Shown: piece after piece, positions 41,857 through 51,107 of the stretch | How positions within the stretch are numbered: the first letter of the stretch is position 1 | Layout of the letters: the number at the start of each line of letters is the position of its first letter | Assembly (NCBI GenBank): GCA_947382485.1 | Contig: CANCYS010000001.1 | Location: forward strand, 1 to 64,000 | DNA from: an uncultured Clostridia bacterium | GTDB taxonomy: Bacteria > Bacillota > Clostridia > Christensenellales > UBA1242 | Length of the DNA stretch: 64,000 nt | Reading direction: 5' to 3' | Notes under the pieces: model-generated | What the model saw: only the letters and a program-made list of their open reading frames with translations | Databases searched by the model: none | Told to the model about the DNA's origin: nothing | Made by a program: the position numbers and the translations under genes

Positions 41857-42813
41857 TTAGAAACTAAGTCTTTGAGCAAGGTTGTAGTCATTGATATCAA
41901 ATTTTCTTCTACCATGAAGTGCATTTTCTATTGAAACATATACAAATTTTCCAGATGTATAACCAACAACTCCACTCTCACCTTGCATAAGCATATCAAC
42001 TGCTTTTGCACCCATCTTTGTTCCAAGATTTCTATCAAATGCAGATGGCGAACCACCACGTTGAACATGACCTAAAATAACTGTTCTACATTCAATTCCG
42101 CATTTCATTGAAATCATTTTTGCAAGTTCATTTGGGTCACAAACATGTTCTGACACAACAATAATGCTACATTCTTTTTTAGTCTTTTTTGCTCTTACAA
42201 GTCTTTCACAAATGTCATCAACGCCCCACTTCATTTCAGGAACTATGATGAAATCTGCACCAACAGCAAGACCTGCGGTTAATGCTAAATCTCCACAACC
42301 TGCACCCATTGTTTCAACAATTGAAACCCTATCATGTGACATTGAAGTGTTTCTTACATTATTAATTAAACTTATAACAGTGTTAACAGCAGTGTCAAAA
42401 CCAAGTGTGTAATCTGTGTAAAACAAATTGTTGTCAATTGTTCCTGGTATGCATGCAACTAAGATTCCATGTTTTTCAAGTTCTCTTGCACCACGCATTG
42501 AACCATCACCACCAATGACAATAAGTCCTTCAATTCCCCTAGATTTTAAAGCATTAACTGCTTGAACTACACCTGCTTCGGTCATCATTTCTTTACATCT
42601 TGATGTTTTGAGAATTGTTCCACCAACTTGAATGATGTTTCCGACGCTTCTTTCGTTCATCAAAAATATGTCTTCTTCAATAAGACCACTATATCCTCGT
42701 CTTACACCATAGACTTTTAAACCCATTGAAATTCCATATCTAACAATAGAACGAATGCAAGCATTCATGCCTGGACTGTCCCCACCACTTGTAAGCACTG
42801 CTATATTATTCAT
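41857..42813 (-). CDS. pfkA: ATP-dependent 6-phosphofructokinase
   Basis: Commits fructose 6-phosphate to glycolysis. 318 residues from ATG 42813 (GGAG upstream). Seen: VLTSGGDSPGMNACIR, VIGGDGSMRGA (ATP-type Gly), PGTIDN, TSMSHDRVSIVE, and VILGHVQRGGSPSAFDR. Two normally invariant positions differ: the motif PGTIDND reads PGTIDNN (E. coli Asp129 to Asn) and EVMGRxCGDL reads ETMGAGCGDL (Arg171 to Ala). The catalytic Asp127 equivalent and Arg72, Arg162 and Arg243 equivalents remain. Follows dnaE in the Clostridia order whiA-dnaE-pfkA. Confidence 0.93.
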   Translation of the reverse strand: MNNIAVLTSGGDSPGMNACIRSIVRYGISMGLKVYGVRRGYSGLIEEDIFLMNERSVGNIIQVGGTILKTSRCKEMMTEAGVVQAVNALKSRGIEGLIVIGGDGSMRGARELEKHGILVACIPGTIDNNLFYTDYTLGFDTAVNTVISLINNVRNTSMSHDRVSIVETMGAGCGDLALTAGLAVGADFIIVPEMKWGVDDICERLVRAKKTKKECSIIVVSEHVCDPNELAKMISMKCGIECRTVILGHVQRGGSPSAFDRNLGTKMGAKAVDMLMQGESGVVGYTSGKFVYVSIENALHGRRKFDINDYNLAQRLSF

Positions 42814-42879
42814 AATTGTATCTCCTATTTTCATGATATTCATTTACTTTTAAAAAATCAAGCAATTAATCTTTGATTA

Positions 42880-45800
42880 TTATATTATCTTTATATTATC
42901 CATACCAATTACACTTGCAATTTCAGCTTTAAGTGAATTTGTTGGATTGACTGAGAAGTTTAAATTGTACAACTTTTTGTTAAATTGAACAAACACTGGA
43001 CTGTCGCCTTGATACCCACTGAGAATTTCACCAACAATAGTTACCAAATTACTATCGCTTATATCAAACTGCAAATAAACTTTCTTTGTTTGTTTATTTT
43101 CATCATTAGTTTCTTCTTGAATTAAATTTGCACTTGTATCTTGTTTTTTATTCTCATCTAAAAAGTCTAGTTTTTCAATCAAAATGATTGGCTTATCACC
43201 CACTCGAATTGATAATTTTCCTGAAATATGAACTATTCTATCTGTTTCAAGTGTATTTGCAACTTTTTCATAGAATTTGTTAAACATCATACAATCAAAT
43301 TCACCATATATATCTTCAATTGTGAGTATTGCCATTGGCTTGTTTCCAACCTTAGTTAAAATTCTTTTAACTTCGGTTATTACACCACCACATTCAACAG
43401 CCATGCCGTCTTTGATGTCACTAACAACTTCTTTTTCATAGAATTCATCAGTTGAACCACCATCTTCTTCATCACTAAGCATTGCAGAATTGAAATTGTA
43501 ATTCATCATTTGAGGAAGATAGGCATCAAGTGGACTTCCTGAAATATAAATTCCACAAACTTCTTTTTCTTTTTTAAGTTTTTCCATGTTGTCATATTCT
43601 CTTAAACTTGGATAACTGATGTTTGTTGAACTATCATTTGAAATTAAATCTCCAAACATTGAAAATTGTCCTGACACCTTTGATTTTGCATCTTTGATTG
43701 CACATGCAAGTGCATTTTCATAGACTGCAATATATTGACTTCTTGTTTTTCCAAAGCAATCAAATGCACCAGAAAAAATGAATCCTTCAATAAGCCTTTT
43801 GTTTATACCAAAATTGATGGTTCTTGACAGAAAATCTTCAAGCGAAGCAAACTTGCCATTTGTTTTTCGCTCATCAATGATTTGGTCACAAATTGCACTA
43901 CCAATACCTTTGATTGCACATAAACCAAACCTGATTGCCTTGCCTTTGACTGAAAACAATGTTTCAGATTCATTTATGTCTGGTGGCAAAAGTTCAATGC
44001 CTTCACTTTTAACATATGCTAAATATTTTTTAAGGTCATTGGATTTTGTTATACGATTGTTTAAAGTTGCAGTTAAAAATTCTGGTCGATAATAATATTT
44101 CATATATGCTGTTTGATAAGTAACATACGAATATGCAGCAGCATGTGATTTATTAAACGCATATGAACCAAACTTTTCCATTTTGTCCCAAAGAGCATTT
44201 GCAACATCTTCTGAAACACCATTTTTTACACAACCTAGAACTGCTGGTTTACCTAAAATTGAAGGACAACCATGTACAAAAACTTCTCTTTCTTTTTGAA
44301 TGTCTTTAACCTTCTTCTTACCCATCATTTTACGAACTGCGTCCGCACGAGCAAGTGTGTAGCCAGCAAGAACTTGAACAATTTGCATGACTTGTTCTTG
44401 ATATACAATAACGCCATAAGTGTTGTTTAAAATTGGTTCTAGTCTTGCATCTACATATTTAACATCTTCTGGATGGTGTTTATTATGGACAAAATCTGGA
44501 ATTGTGTCCATTGGACCTGGTCTATATAGTGAAACTCCTGCGACGATATCTTCAAGACATGTTGGTTTTAAATCTTTAAGGAATTTTTGAAAACCTCCAC
44601 TTTCAAGTTGGAACACAGCAGTTGTGTTTCCTGACGCAATCATTTTATATACATCTGGGTCGTCATAAGTATTATTTTCAAATGAAACTTCTATGCCACG
44701 ATTTTGTTTTACATATTCAATGGCAAACTTAATATCGGACAAGTTACATAGACCTAAAAAGTCCATTTTCAAATGACCTAAATGCTCCATTTGTCCACCA
44801 TTATACTGTGTTGTGATTTCATCACCAGACCTTGAAAGTGGAACAAATTTATCAAGTTCATCAGCACCAATGATAACTCCGCACGGATGCACAGATGTCT
44901 GTCTTGGCATGTCTTCAAGCTTGATTGCAATGTCAACAACCTGCTTTAATTGTGGATTGTTGTTATAAATGTCGATGAGTTCAGGAACTGAATAATCAAC
45001 TCCATAGTCCTTGTCTTTTGGACCTGCTTGATAAAAACCAAAAACCTTCTTCAAAATGAATGGACGCCTAACCGAATTTGGTATTGCTTTTGTGATTTTA
45101 TCTGTTTCGGAATATGGAACTTTTAAAACTCTTCCAACATCTTTAATGGCATTTTTTGCAGCCATCATACCAAGCGAAATTATGTTTATAACTCGGTTTT
45201 CGCCATACTTTTTTCTTACATAATCAATGACATCTTGCCTTCTTGAATCTTCAAAATCTATATCAAAATCGGGTGCAGACACACGATCTGGATTTAAAAA
45301 TCTTTCAAAGAAAAGTCCAAATCTGATTGGGTCAAGTTGAGTGATTCCCATTAAATATGCAATAACTGAACCTGCACCAGAGCCACGTCCTGGACCAACA
45401 GAAATACCCATTTTTCTTGCAGCAGTGATATAATCCCACACAATCAAATAGTATTCAATAAATCCCATTTTTGAAATGACACTAAGTTCGTATTCAATTC
45501 TGTCATTAATTTCTTTTGTCATGACAGGATACTTTTGCTTTGCACTTTCGGAAATAATTTTCCTGATATATGTCATTGGGTCATCGCCATTTTCAGGAAT
45601 ATATCTTGGAAACAAATAGTGACCATACTGAAAATTATAGTTACATTTATCCATAATTTCCAAACTTGTTTGCAAACTTTCTTCATCAAAAAGTTTACGC
45701 ATTTCGTCATATGTTTTAAAGTAAAATTCATCAGTGTCAAACTTCATTCTTTCTGGGTCATCGATGGTTTTTCGCATATTAACGCACATTAAAATATCTT

Positions 45801-46623
45801 GACACATTGCATCTTCTTTTAAAAGATAGTGAACATCGTTGGTGGCAACTGTTTTAACACCAATCTTTTTTGCCAAAGCATAAAGTTTTGGCAAAATATA
45901 TTTTTGTTCTTTCAAGCCATGGTCTTGAACTTCGATGTAAAAATCACCTGGTGCAAACATGTTTTTAAGTCTAAGTGCAAGTTTTTCTGCCTCATCATCA
46001 AAGTCGCTTAAAAGAAGTTGTGGAATGCTTCCTGCTACGCATGCAGAAAGACAGATTAAACCTTCTGAATATTTTTCAAGCAAATCATAGTCAATTCTTG
46101 GTTTGAAATGAAATCCATCACGAAAAGCTATTGCGTTAAGTTTAGAAATATTCTGATAGCCGATTTCATTTTTTACAAGAATGATTAAGTGATTGAGTTT
46201 TTCCCTTCCATCTTTGTTTGTGTGGTCTGCGGCAACATAAAATTCACAACCAAAAATTGGTTTTACGATTGGTTTTCCATGCTCTTTGTAATATGCTTCA
46301 TCAAGTGCAACACACGCATCAAAAAATGTTACTGCCCCATACATATTTCCATGGTCAGTTACGGCAACTGCACGCATTCCAAGTTCTTTTGCTCGTTTTA
46401 CAAGACCATCAATTCTAGTTGCACCATCAAGAAGAGAAAACTCTGAGTGAACATGCAAATGCACAAAATTTTGTTCATTTACAAAAGTTCTCATTGCATT
46501 TTTAGGACGACGCAAAGATTTTTTCACCAAAACTTCTGGCAAAATCTTTTTACCGTCATCACTACTCTTAAATTTTCTGCCCTTTTTGAGCGTATACAAT
46601 AATGGTGAAAATTTATTTGTCAT
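42880..46623 (-). CDS. dnaE: DNA polymerase III subunit alpha, DnaE
   Basis: Replicative DNA polymerase. 1247 residues. Seen: PHP domain with HLHVHSEFSLLDGA, AVTDHGNMYGAV; polymerase core with VGPGRGSGAGSVIAYLMGI and catalytic Asp residues in APDFDIDFED; HhH region GIGSAICDQI; C-terminal OB fold with CGGVITEVKRIL. The start at 46623 has TAGGAG upstream and overlaps whiA by 11 bp; this gives an approximately 50-residue basic N-terminal extension (YTLKKGRKFKSSDDGKK) before the PHP domain, not usual for DnaE. No intein or frame break. Confidence 0.97.
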   Translation of the reverse strand: MTNKFSPLLYTLKKGRKFKSSDDGKKILPEVLVKKSLRRPKNAMRTFVNEQNFVHLHVHSEFSLLDGATRIDGLVKRAKELGMRAVAVTDHGNMYGAVTFFDACVALDEAYYKEHGKPIVKPIFGCEFYVAADHTNKDGREKLNHLIILVKNEIGYQNISKLNAIAFRDGFHFKPRIDYDLLEKYSEGLICLSACVAGSIPQLLLSDFDDEAEKLALRLKNMFAPGDFYIEVQDHGLKEQKYILPKLYALAKKIGVKTVATNDVHYLLKEDAMCQDILMCVNMRKTIDDPERMKFDTDEFYFKTYDEMRKLFDEESLQTSLEIMDKCNYNFQYGHYLFPRYIPENGDDPMTYIRKIISESAKQKYPVMTKEINDRIEYELSVISKMGFIEYYLIVWDYITAARKMGISVGPGRGSGAGSVIAYLMGITQLDPIRFGLFFERFLNPDRVSAPDFDIDFEDSRRQDVIDYVRKKYGENRVINIISLGMMAAKNAIKDVGRVLKVPYSETDKITKAIPNSVRRPFILKKVFGFYQAGPKDKDYGVDYSVPELIDIYNNNPQLKQVVDIAIKLEDMPRQTSVHPCGVIIGADELDKFVPLSRSGDEITTQYNGGQMEHLGHLKMDFLGLCNLSDIKFAIEYVKQNRGIEVSFENNTYDDPDVYKMIASGNTTAVFQLESGGFQKFLKDLKPTCLEDIVAGVSLYRPGPMDTIPDFVHNKHHPEDVKYVDARLEPILNNTYGVIVYQEQVMQIVQVLAGYTLARADAVRKMMGKKKVKDIQKEREVFVHGCPSILGKPAVLGCVKNGVSEDVANALWDKMEKFGSYAFNKSHAAAYSYVTYQTAYMKYYYRPEFLTATLNNRITKSNDLKKYLAYVKSEGIELLPPDINESETLFSVKGKAIRFGLCAIKGIGSAICDQIIDERKTNGKFASLEDFLSRTINFGINKRLIEGFIFSGAFDCFGKTRSQYIAVYENALACAIKDAKSKVSGQFSMFGDLISNDSSTNISYPSLREYDNMEKLKKEKEVCGIYISGSPLDAYLPQMMNYNFNSAMLSDEEDGGSTDEFYEKEVVSDIKDGMAVECGGVITEVKRILTKVGNKPMAILTIEDIYGEFDCMMFNKFYEKVANTLETDRIVHISGKLSIRVGDKPIILIEKLDFLDENKKQDTSANLIQEETNDENKQTKKVYLQFDISDSNLVTIVGEILSGYQGDSPVFVQFNKKLYNLNFSVNPTNSLKAEIASVIGMDNIKII

Positions 46624-47581
46624 CTTTTTCTCCTAATTCTTCTGCAAGTTTAATGATTTTATCAAAGCGTTGTGCAAGTGCACCTTTACTGATTTTGTTC
46701 CCCTGAGCTACAAGCAAATCTTTAAGTGAACCTTCTGGATTTGAAAGTCTGAGCAGTGCAGCCTCATTTAAAGTTTCTGGCAGATTTTCAATCCCTATTG
46801 TATTTTGAATTATTTCAATTGCTTCAATTTGTTTGAGTGCTGCATTTACGGTTTTATCAATGTTTGCTGAAATGCAATTGATTTGCCTATTTGTGAGATT
46901 GTTCATATCTCTGCTTACTCTCAAATTAAGCATATCAAGAACTACTTTGTTTGCTCCAAAAAGTGAGAGTGTGTCACAAATGATGTCACAATTTTTTAAG
47001 TAAATAACAAACATTTGATTTCTTTCAACCATTTTTGGAAAGATATCAAAATTTGATAAAATTTCTGCAAGTGTGTCTGCAAGTTCTTTGGAACTTGTGC
47101 TTATTTCAAAATGATAACCATAACTTTTTTTATTTTTATTTTCATCTGGAACACTCAAACTTCCAGAACCAAGAAATGCACCTGTCAAAAATGCTAACAT
47201 GGAATCTTTTGATTTCATGAAACTTAAATCACAAAGTTCAGAAATTGTCATTTCACCATCTTTATTTTCGGAAACAATTTTTAAATCTTTCAAAATTAGT
47301 TTATCTGGGTCAAACACAGAAATTTCAAATCTTTCTTTTGTTTTGAAACTTTTAACAATCTTTGCAATATCTGTTTGAACATCCTTATAAACTTGTTTTA
47401 AAAGTGAATTTAAAAAATTTATTACATTTTCATTTTCGCTTGAAACCACAAAAGACAAACTTCCGCCAGAAATAACCAAACTTCCTGCACACATAAAAAT
47501 GCCCTGAATCAAAGACATAGGCTCTTTTTTATAAATGTTTCTTTTGATTATCTCATCTTTTATGGTTTTTGAAAACGACAT
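46613..47581 (-). CDS. whiA: DNA-binding protein WhiA
   Basis: Conserved Gram-positive protein with a LAGLIDADG-like N-terminal fold and a C-terminal HTH; regulates sporulation or division genes in actinobacteria and affects division in Bacillus. 322 residues. Seen: N-terminal FSKTIKDEIIKR, FLTGAFLGSGSLSVPDENKNK (fold core), VSRDMNNLTNRQINCISANIDKT, and HTH region LLRLSNPEGSLKDL...ISKGALAQRFDKI. AGGGG upstream of ATG. In most Clostridia rapZ and yvcK precede it; here they are absent. First gene of a whiA-dnaE-pfkA unit. Confidence 0.95.
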   Translation of the reverse strand: MSFSKTIKDEIIKRNIYKKEPMSLIQGIFMCAGSLVISGGSLSFVVSSENENVINFLNSLLKQVYKDVQTDIAKIVKSFKTKERFEISVFDPDKLILKDLKIVSENKDGEMTISELCDLSFMKSKDSMLAFLTGAFLGSGSLSVPDENKNKKSYGYHFEISTSSKELADTLAEILSNFDIFPKMVERNQMFVIYLKNCDIICDTLSLFGANKVVLDMLNLRVSRDMNNLTNRQINCISANIDKTVNAALKQIEAIEIIQNTIGIENLPETLNEAALLRLSNPEGSLKDLLVAQGNKISKGALAQRFDKIIKLAEELGEKDDK

Positions 47582-47593
47582 ATTTCCCCTATA

Positions 47594-47617
47594 ATAAAAC
47601 TATTATAATAGTTTTAT
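47594..47617. promoter_or_regulatory. 24-bp perfect palindrome at the whiA promoter
   Basis: ATAAAACTATTA followed by its exact reverse complement TAATAGTTTTAT, starting 13 bases upstream of the whiA ATG. The centre contains TATAAT on both strands, so it probably overlaps the -10 box and may be an operator. Confidence 0.6.
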
Positions 47618-47634
47618 GAGTTAAATTCAATAAA

Positions 47635-47658
47635 AAAATGTCACAAAGGTGACATTTT
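47635..47658 (-). terminator. Terminator after the PHP gene
   Basis: AAAATGTCAC (47635-47644) pairs with GTGACATTTT (47649-47658), T-run on the minus strand; separates the murB-PHP unit from whiA-dnaE-pfkA. Confidence 0.85.
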
Positions 47659-47671
47659 CCAACTTTTTCAG

Positions 47672-48988
47672 TTACACAAGGAATTTTCCTTTCTTATTAT
47701 TTTTGTTTGCAACTTTCTTTTCTGTTTTTTCGATACTACTTCCTGCTGAATTTTTTGGTTTCGAATTTGCTATTCTAGGTTTTGTGTAATGCATTCCCAT
47801 ATCAAATTCTGACTTGTTAGTTGAATTTTCTTCCAAACTTGGTTCATCACCATGAATTTCATTGCTATTTTCTTCAACTTTTTGCTGTTCATCATTTTCT
47901 TGAACAGGAAAATCTTCACTAACAACTGTATCTTCAACAGATTGCTCATTTTCAAATTCTAAATTTGAATTTTCATCTTGGAAATCATCTGAAATGTCTT
48001 GACCTAAAAATTCTTTTGCTCTTTTAATGATTTCTTCTTCATCAAAATCATCTTCAAAATCACGCTCATACTCAACAAAGCTATTATCTGGTTTTGAATA
48101 GGCATAACCTTGTTCACGTGCAATTTTTCCAAGAGCTTCTTCCATTTCATTTGACAAAGTTTGAGTGAATTCTTGCTCTTTTTTTGCAAAAAATTCTTCT
48201 TGTTTTCTCTGTCTTTCCTCTTGTTTTTGTTTGTAAATTCCATAATATGTTTCAATTTCACGATGATTTTCAGTCATTTCATCTTGCGAAAATTCAATAT
48301 TTACAAACATTTCACTTGGAATTTGATATTTTCTAATTAAATCAAAACAGTTTTCAACTCTTCCAACATCATCACGACTATGAGCATCTGAACTAACTGC
48401 AAACATACAACCACTTGCAACAAGATTATTAACATCTTCTTCTGAAAAGTTCAAATGTCTACTGTTAATTTCAACCATTGTATTATGCTTTCTACAAGCC
48501 ACACCGATTTTGTATAAATCTGTTTTTAAAATTGAATTTAGATGTGTGACCATTGTTATTGGATATTTTTCAAGTGCATTTATATAGGCATTGGTTGCCC
48601 TTTCAATTGCTTGCTCAGTTTGTTCTTGTTTTCCAAAAAAACTTGCAAAATCTGTTTTTATCATTCTATGATATCCGGCAAGCAAAATGTCTAGTTTTGT
48701 GATTGTTTCGCTGTCGATATCTAATGTTCCATCTTCGGAAATTATGTCAGCTTCATAACCAAGCAAAACCTTTGTTGTTGACCATTGATTTATTTCATCA
48801 ACAATTTTTCTTGCCTTATCAATATTTGCTTTTGTTGTTCCACAAATGTGATTATAACCATGGTCTGTTATTGCAATTTCTTGAAGACCAATTGCATTTG
48901 CAGCATTGACCATTTCTTCAATGGTATTTTTTCCATGAAAGAATCTACTAAACTTTGTATGAGTGTGAAAGTCTGCTAAAAGTCTCAT
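47672..48988 (-). CDS. PHP-domain phosphoesterase with long acidic C-terminal extension
   Basis: 438 residues from ATG 48988 (AGGTG upstream). The first 245 residues are a YcdX-like PHP metallophosphoesterase: DFHTHTKFSRFFHG, AITDHGYNH, YEADII, HRM, MVTHLNSILKTD, EINSRHLNF and SSDAHSRDDVG supply the metal ligands. The last roughly 190 residues are low-complexity and Glu/Asp/Gln/Asn-rich with a coiled-coil part (KQKQEERQRKQEEFFAKKE) and a basic end; this extension is not typical. It overlaps the murB 3' end by 41 bp, indicating coupling. Confidence 0.88.
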   Translation of the reverse strand: MRLLADFHTHTKFSRFFHGKNTIEEMVNAANAIGLQEIAITDHGYNHICGTTKANIDKARKIVDEINQWSTTKVLLGYEADIISEDGTLDIDSETITKLDILLAGYHRMIKTDFASFFGKQEQTEQAIERATNAYINALEKYPITMVTHLNSILKTDLYKIGVACRKHNTMVEINSRHLNFSEEDVNNLVASGCMFAVSSDAHSRDDVGRVENCFDLIRKYQIPSEMFVNIEFSQDEMTENHREIETYYGIYKQKQEERQRKQEEFFAKKEQEFTQTLSNEMEEALGKIAREQGYAYSKPDNSFVEYERDFEDDFDEEEIIKRAKEFLGQDISDDFQDENSNLEFENEQSVEDTVVSEDFPVQENDEQQKVEENSNEIHGDEPSLEENSTNKSEFDMGMHYTKPRIANSKPKNSAGSSIEKTEKKVANKNNKKGKFLV

Positions 48989-49874
48989 CTTTATCACCTA
49001 CTTTTTCAATTTCAGGAATAAGAGTTAACCCAAACTGCTTTTCAACTTCTCTTTCAACAATGGTTGATAGTCTTAAAAAATCTATCACTGAACCACCTTT
49101 GTCATTAATGAAAAAATTTGAATGTTTTGTGGAAATCACAACCCCACCCATTCTAAGTCCTTTCAAACCACTTCTTTCAATATAAAACCCAGCAGACTTG
49201 CCATTTATTTTTCTGTAAACTGACCCAAGAGAAAGTCCACTTGGCTGAGAGCAATTGCGTTTATAAGTAAACTCATTAGACAGTTTAATTATATCATACT
49301 CATTTTTATTTTCAAACAAAAAAGTAGCCGATAGAATAATAAATCCATTCAAATTTGAACCATGATAAAAAAACTTAATTTCATTGCGTTTAACTTTGAA
49401 AACCTTACCATTAAAAAACACTTCAATCTCAACAAGTTTATCTGAAATTGAAAATCCATATGCTCCTGCATTGTTTGCAATTGCTCCTCCGATTGTGGCT
49501 GGAATTCCAATCAAACCTTCAACACCTGACAAACCATTTTTTCGCATTAAGTCACAAAATTTTGGAAGAAGCATTCCAGATGAAACTGTAACAAGATTTT
49601 TTTTAATTTCAAGTTCATCGGACATCTTGCTTGTTATCACCACAGGATAATTTATATTTCTTACAAACAACAAATTACTCGCATTGCCAACAACTTTATA
49701 GTATGTTCTTGAACTATTGAGTTTTGTTAAAGTTTTTATTAATTCTCTTTTTGTTTTAGGAAATATTGCCAAAATTAAATAGCCCCCAATCTTAATTGAT
49801 GAGAGCCAAGAAACATCATAATTTTCAAAATACTCTATCTTGTTTTTATCTAAAAAGCATTTTATTTTTTCCAC
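48948..49874 (-). CDS. murB: UDP-N-acetylenolpyruvoylglucosamine reductase MurB
   Basis: FAD enzyme producing UDP-MurNAc for peptidoglycan. 308 residues from GTG 49874 (TAGGAG upstream); a longer ATG frame overlaps the preceding gene and is less likely. Seen: SSIKIGGYLILAIFPKTKREL (FAD-binding), VVGNASNLLF, LSGVEGLIGIPATIGGA followed by NNAGAYG, LSLGSVYRK with the catalytic Ser, and GLKGLRMGGVVISTKHSNFFIN. Type II MurB. Overlaps the PHP gene. Confidence 0.95.
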   Translation of the reverse strand: MEKIKCFLDKNKIEYFENYDVSWLSSIKIGGYLILAIFPKTKRELIKTLTKLNSSRTYYKVVGNASNLLFVRNINYPVVITSKMSDELEIKKNLVTVSSGMLLPKFCDLMRKNGLSGVEGLIGIPATIGGAIANNAGAYGFSISDKLVEIEVFFNGKVFKVKRNEIKFFYHGSNLNGFIILSATFLFENKNEYDIIKLSNEFTYKRNCSQPSGLSLGSVYRKINGKSAGFYIERSGLKGLRMGGVVISTKHSNFFINDKGGSVIDFLRLSTIVEREVEKQFGLTLIPEIEKVGDKDETFSRLSHSYKV

Positions 49875-49884
49875 AAATTTTCTC

Positions 49885-51042
49885 CTATAAAGATATAAAA
49901 TCTTTTTGGAGTTTTGCGATTTCAGACTTTGAAACAAAAACATTTGGAACTTCATAAATCCCGTTAATTTCAGATGCTATGAAAGACATAACACCTGTTT
50001 TGTATGGATTTTCTGGCAAAACTGAAACTGGAAACATTCCAATGCCAGCTAGTTTTTGTTGTGAACTTGTTTCGGTTAAAAATTTTGCAAAACCTTCTGC
50101 ATATTCCCTTTTGACACTATCTTCAATTTTTGATACAAACATAAATTGAACAAGGTCTGTGTATGACTTAACAGGTTCATAAATTACATCTTGCACTTTT
50201 TGAAGTGCAACTCTATTTTCCATTCTTGCTACATCTCGTTGAGTCCCCAGCAAGATTGTGCTTCCATCTGCAATAAACTTGCAATAAGCATCATAAGAAG
50301 TTTGGTTTAAAACTTCTTTGTCTAAGGATTCATCTGAAATCGATTGTAACCCCTTACTATTATATGCTTTAAAAGCAACTTGTGGTAGAATATATTTTTG
50401 TGAACCAAAAGTTAGAGAATATATGGTTTTTTCACCTTTTTTTGTTGTTACTTTGTATCCACACGAAAGTGCAATATCTGAAAGTTTTAAGCCTTCTTTG
50501 ACTTCAACTTTTGCCTTTTCAAGTTTGCTTTCAGTTGAAATTAAAACATAGTTTCCCCTACACCAAGCAAGACCCATAAGTTTACCTTTTACTAGTCCAG
50601 CATTATAATATTCATTTTTGATATTTATTCCATCATTATTTGAAAACTCTTGAATATAATTTTCAATTTCACTTGCTATGCCATACGAACAAGAAAATAG
50701 GTCTGGCGTTATTCCTTGTGCAAGCAGATTCAAGCATTCATTTTCTGTTAAATTTCGAGTGATTATATAAAGCCCTTTATTCTTTTTTTGATACTCTGTT
50801 GCCATATTATTCAAATGGTTAGTTTTTGATACTGTTCCACTTTCAAAAGAATCTATGTTCCAAATTTCAATTATTCCTTGGTATTTGCTTTTATTACCAA
50901 GAAACACACTATAAATGTTGGCAAGTTCATTGTCACCTTTTACACTAATTGTTGGTATCACAAAAATTAATGCTATCACCAAAACTGACAGCACTATTCT
51001 TTTTGTTATATTTAAAACTTTTTTAGTGTTAATTTTTTTCAT
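49885..51042 (-). CDS. Membrane-anchored extracellular solute-binding-like protein
   Basis: 385 residues. N-terminal membrane anchor at about 14-33 (IVLSVLVIALIFVIPTISV) with no lipobox cysteine. The rest resembles sugar-type solute-binding proteins (SBP_bac_1/8): EIWNIDSFESGTVSK, NNMATEYQKKNKGLYI, GITPDLFSCSYG, YAEGFAKFLTETSSQQKLAGIGMFPV. No ABC permease or ATPase gene is next to it, so it is an orphan. No Shine-Dalgarno; TATAAA ends five bases before the ATG. A terminator separates it from uvrC. Confidence 0.75.
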   Translation of the reverse strand: MKKINTKKVLNITKRIVLSVLVIALIFVIPTISVKGDNELANIYSVFLGNKSKYQGIIEIWNIDSFESGTVSKTNHLNNMATEYQKKNKGLYIITRNLTENECLNLLAQGITPDLFSCSYGIASEIENYIQEFSNNDGINIKNEYYNAGLVKGKLMGLAWCRGNYVLISTESKLEKAKVEVKEGLKLSDIALSCGYKVTTKKGEKTIYSLTFGSQKYILPQVAFKAYNSKGLQSISDESLDKEVLNQTSYDAYCKFIADGSTILLGTQRDVARMENRVALQKVQDVIYEPVKSYTDLVQFMFVSKIEDSVKREYAEGFAKFLTETSSQQKLAGIGMFPVSVLPENPYKTGVMSFIASEINGIYEVPNVFVSKSEIAKLQKDFISL

Positions 51043-51081
51043 ATTAATTTATATGAATTTTAAAATTCTAATATGAAAAAT

Positions 51082-51107
51082 AAAAGAACTTAAAATTAAG
51101 TCCTTTT
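51082..51107 (-). terminator. uvrC terminator
   Basis: AAAAGAACTTAA (51082-51093) and TTAAGTCCTTTT (51096-51107) pair with one mismatch, followed on the minus strand by ATTTTT; overlaps the uvrC stop codon. Confidence 0.7.

Noticed and set aside
49987..50002. CATAACACCTGTTTTG inside the SBP-like gene resembles the repeat arm
   Set aside because: Same short match as in valS, produced by a Gly-Val-Met codon run; no second arm or tail.
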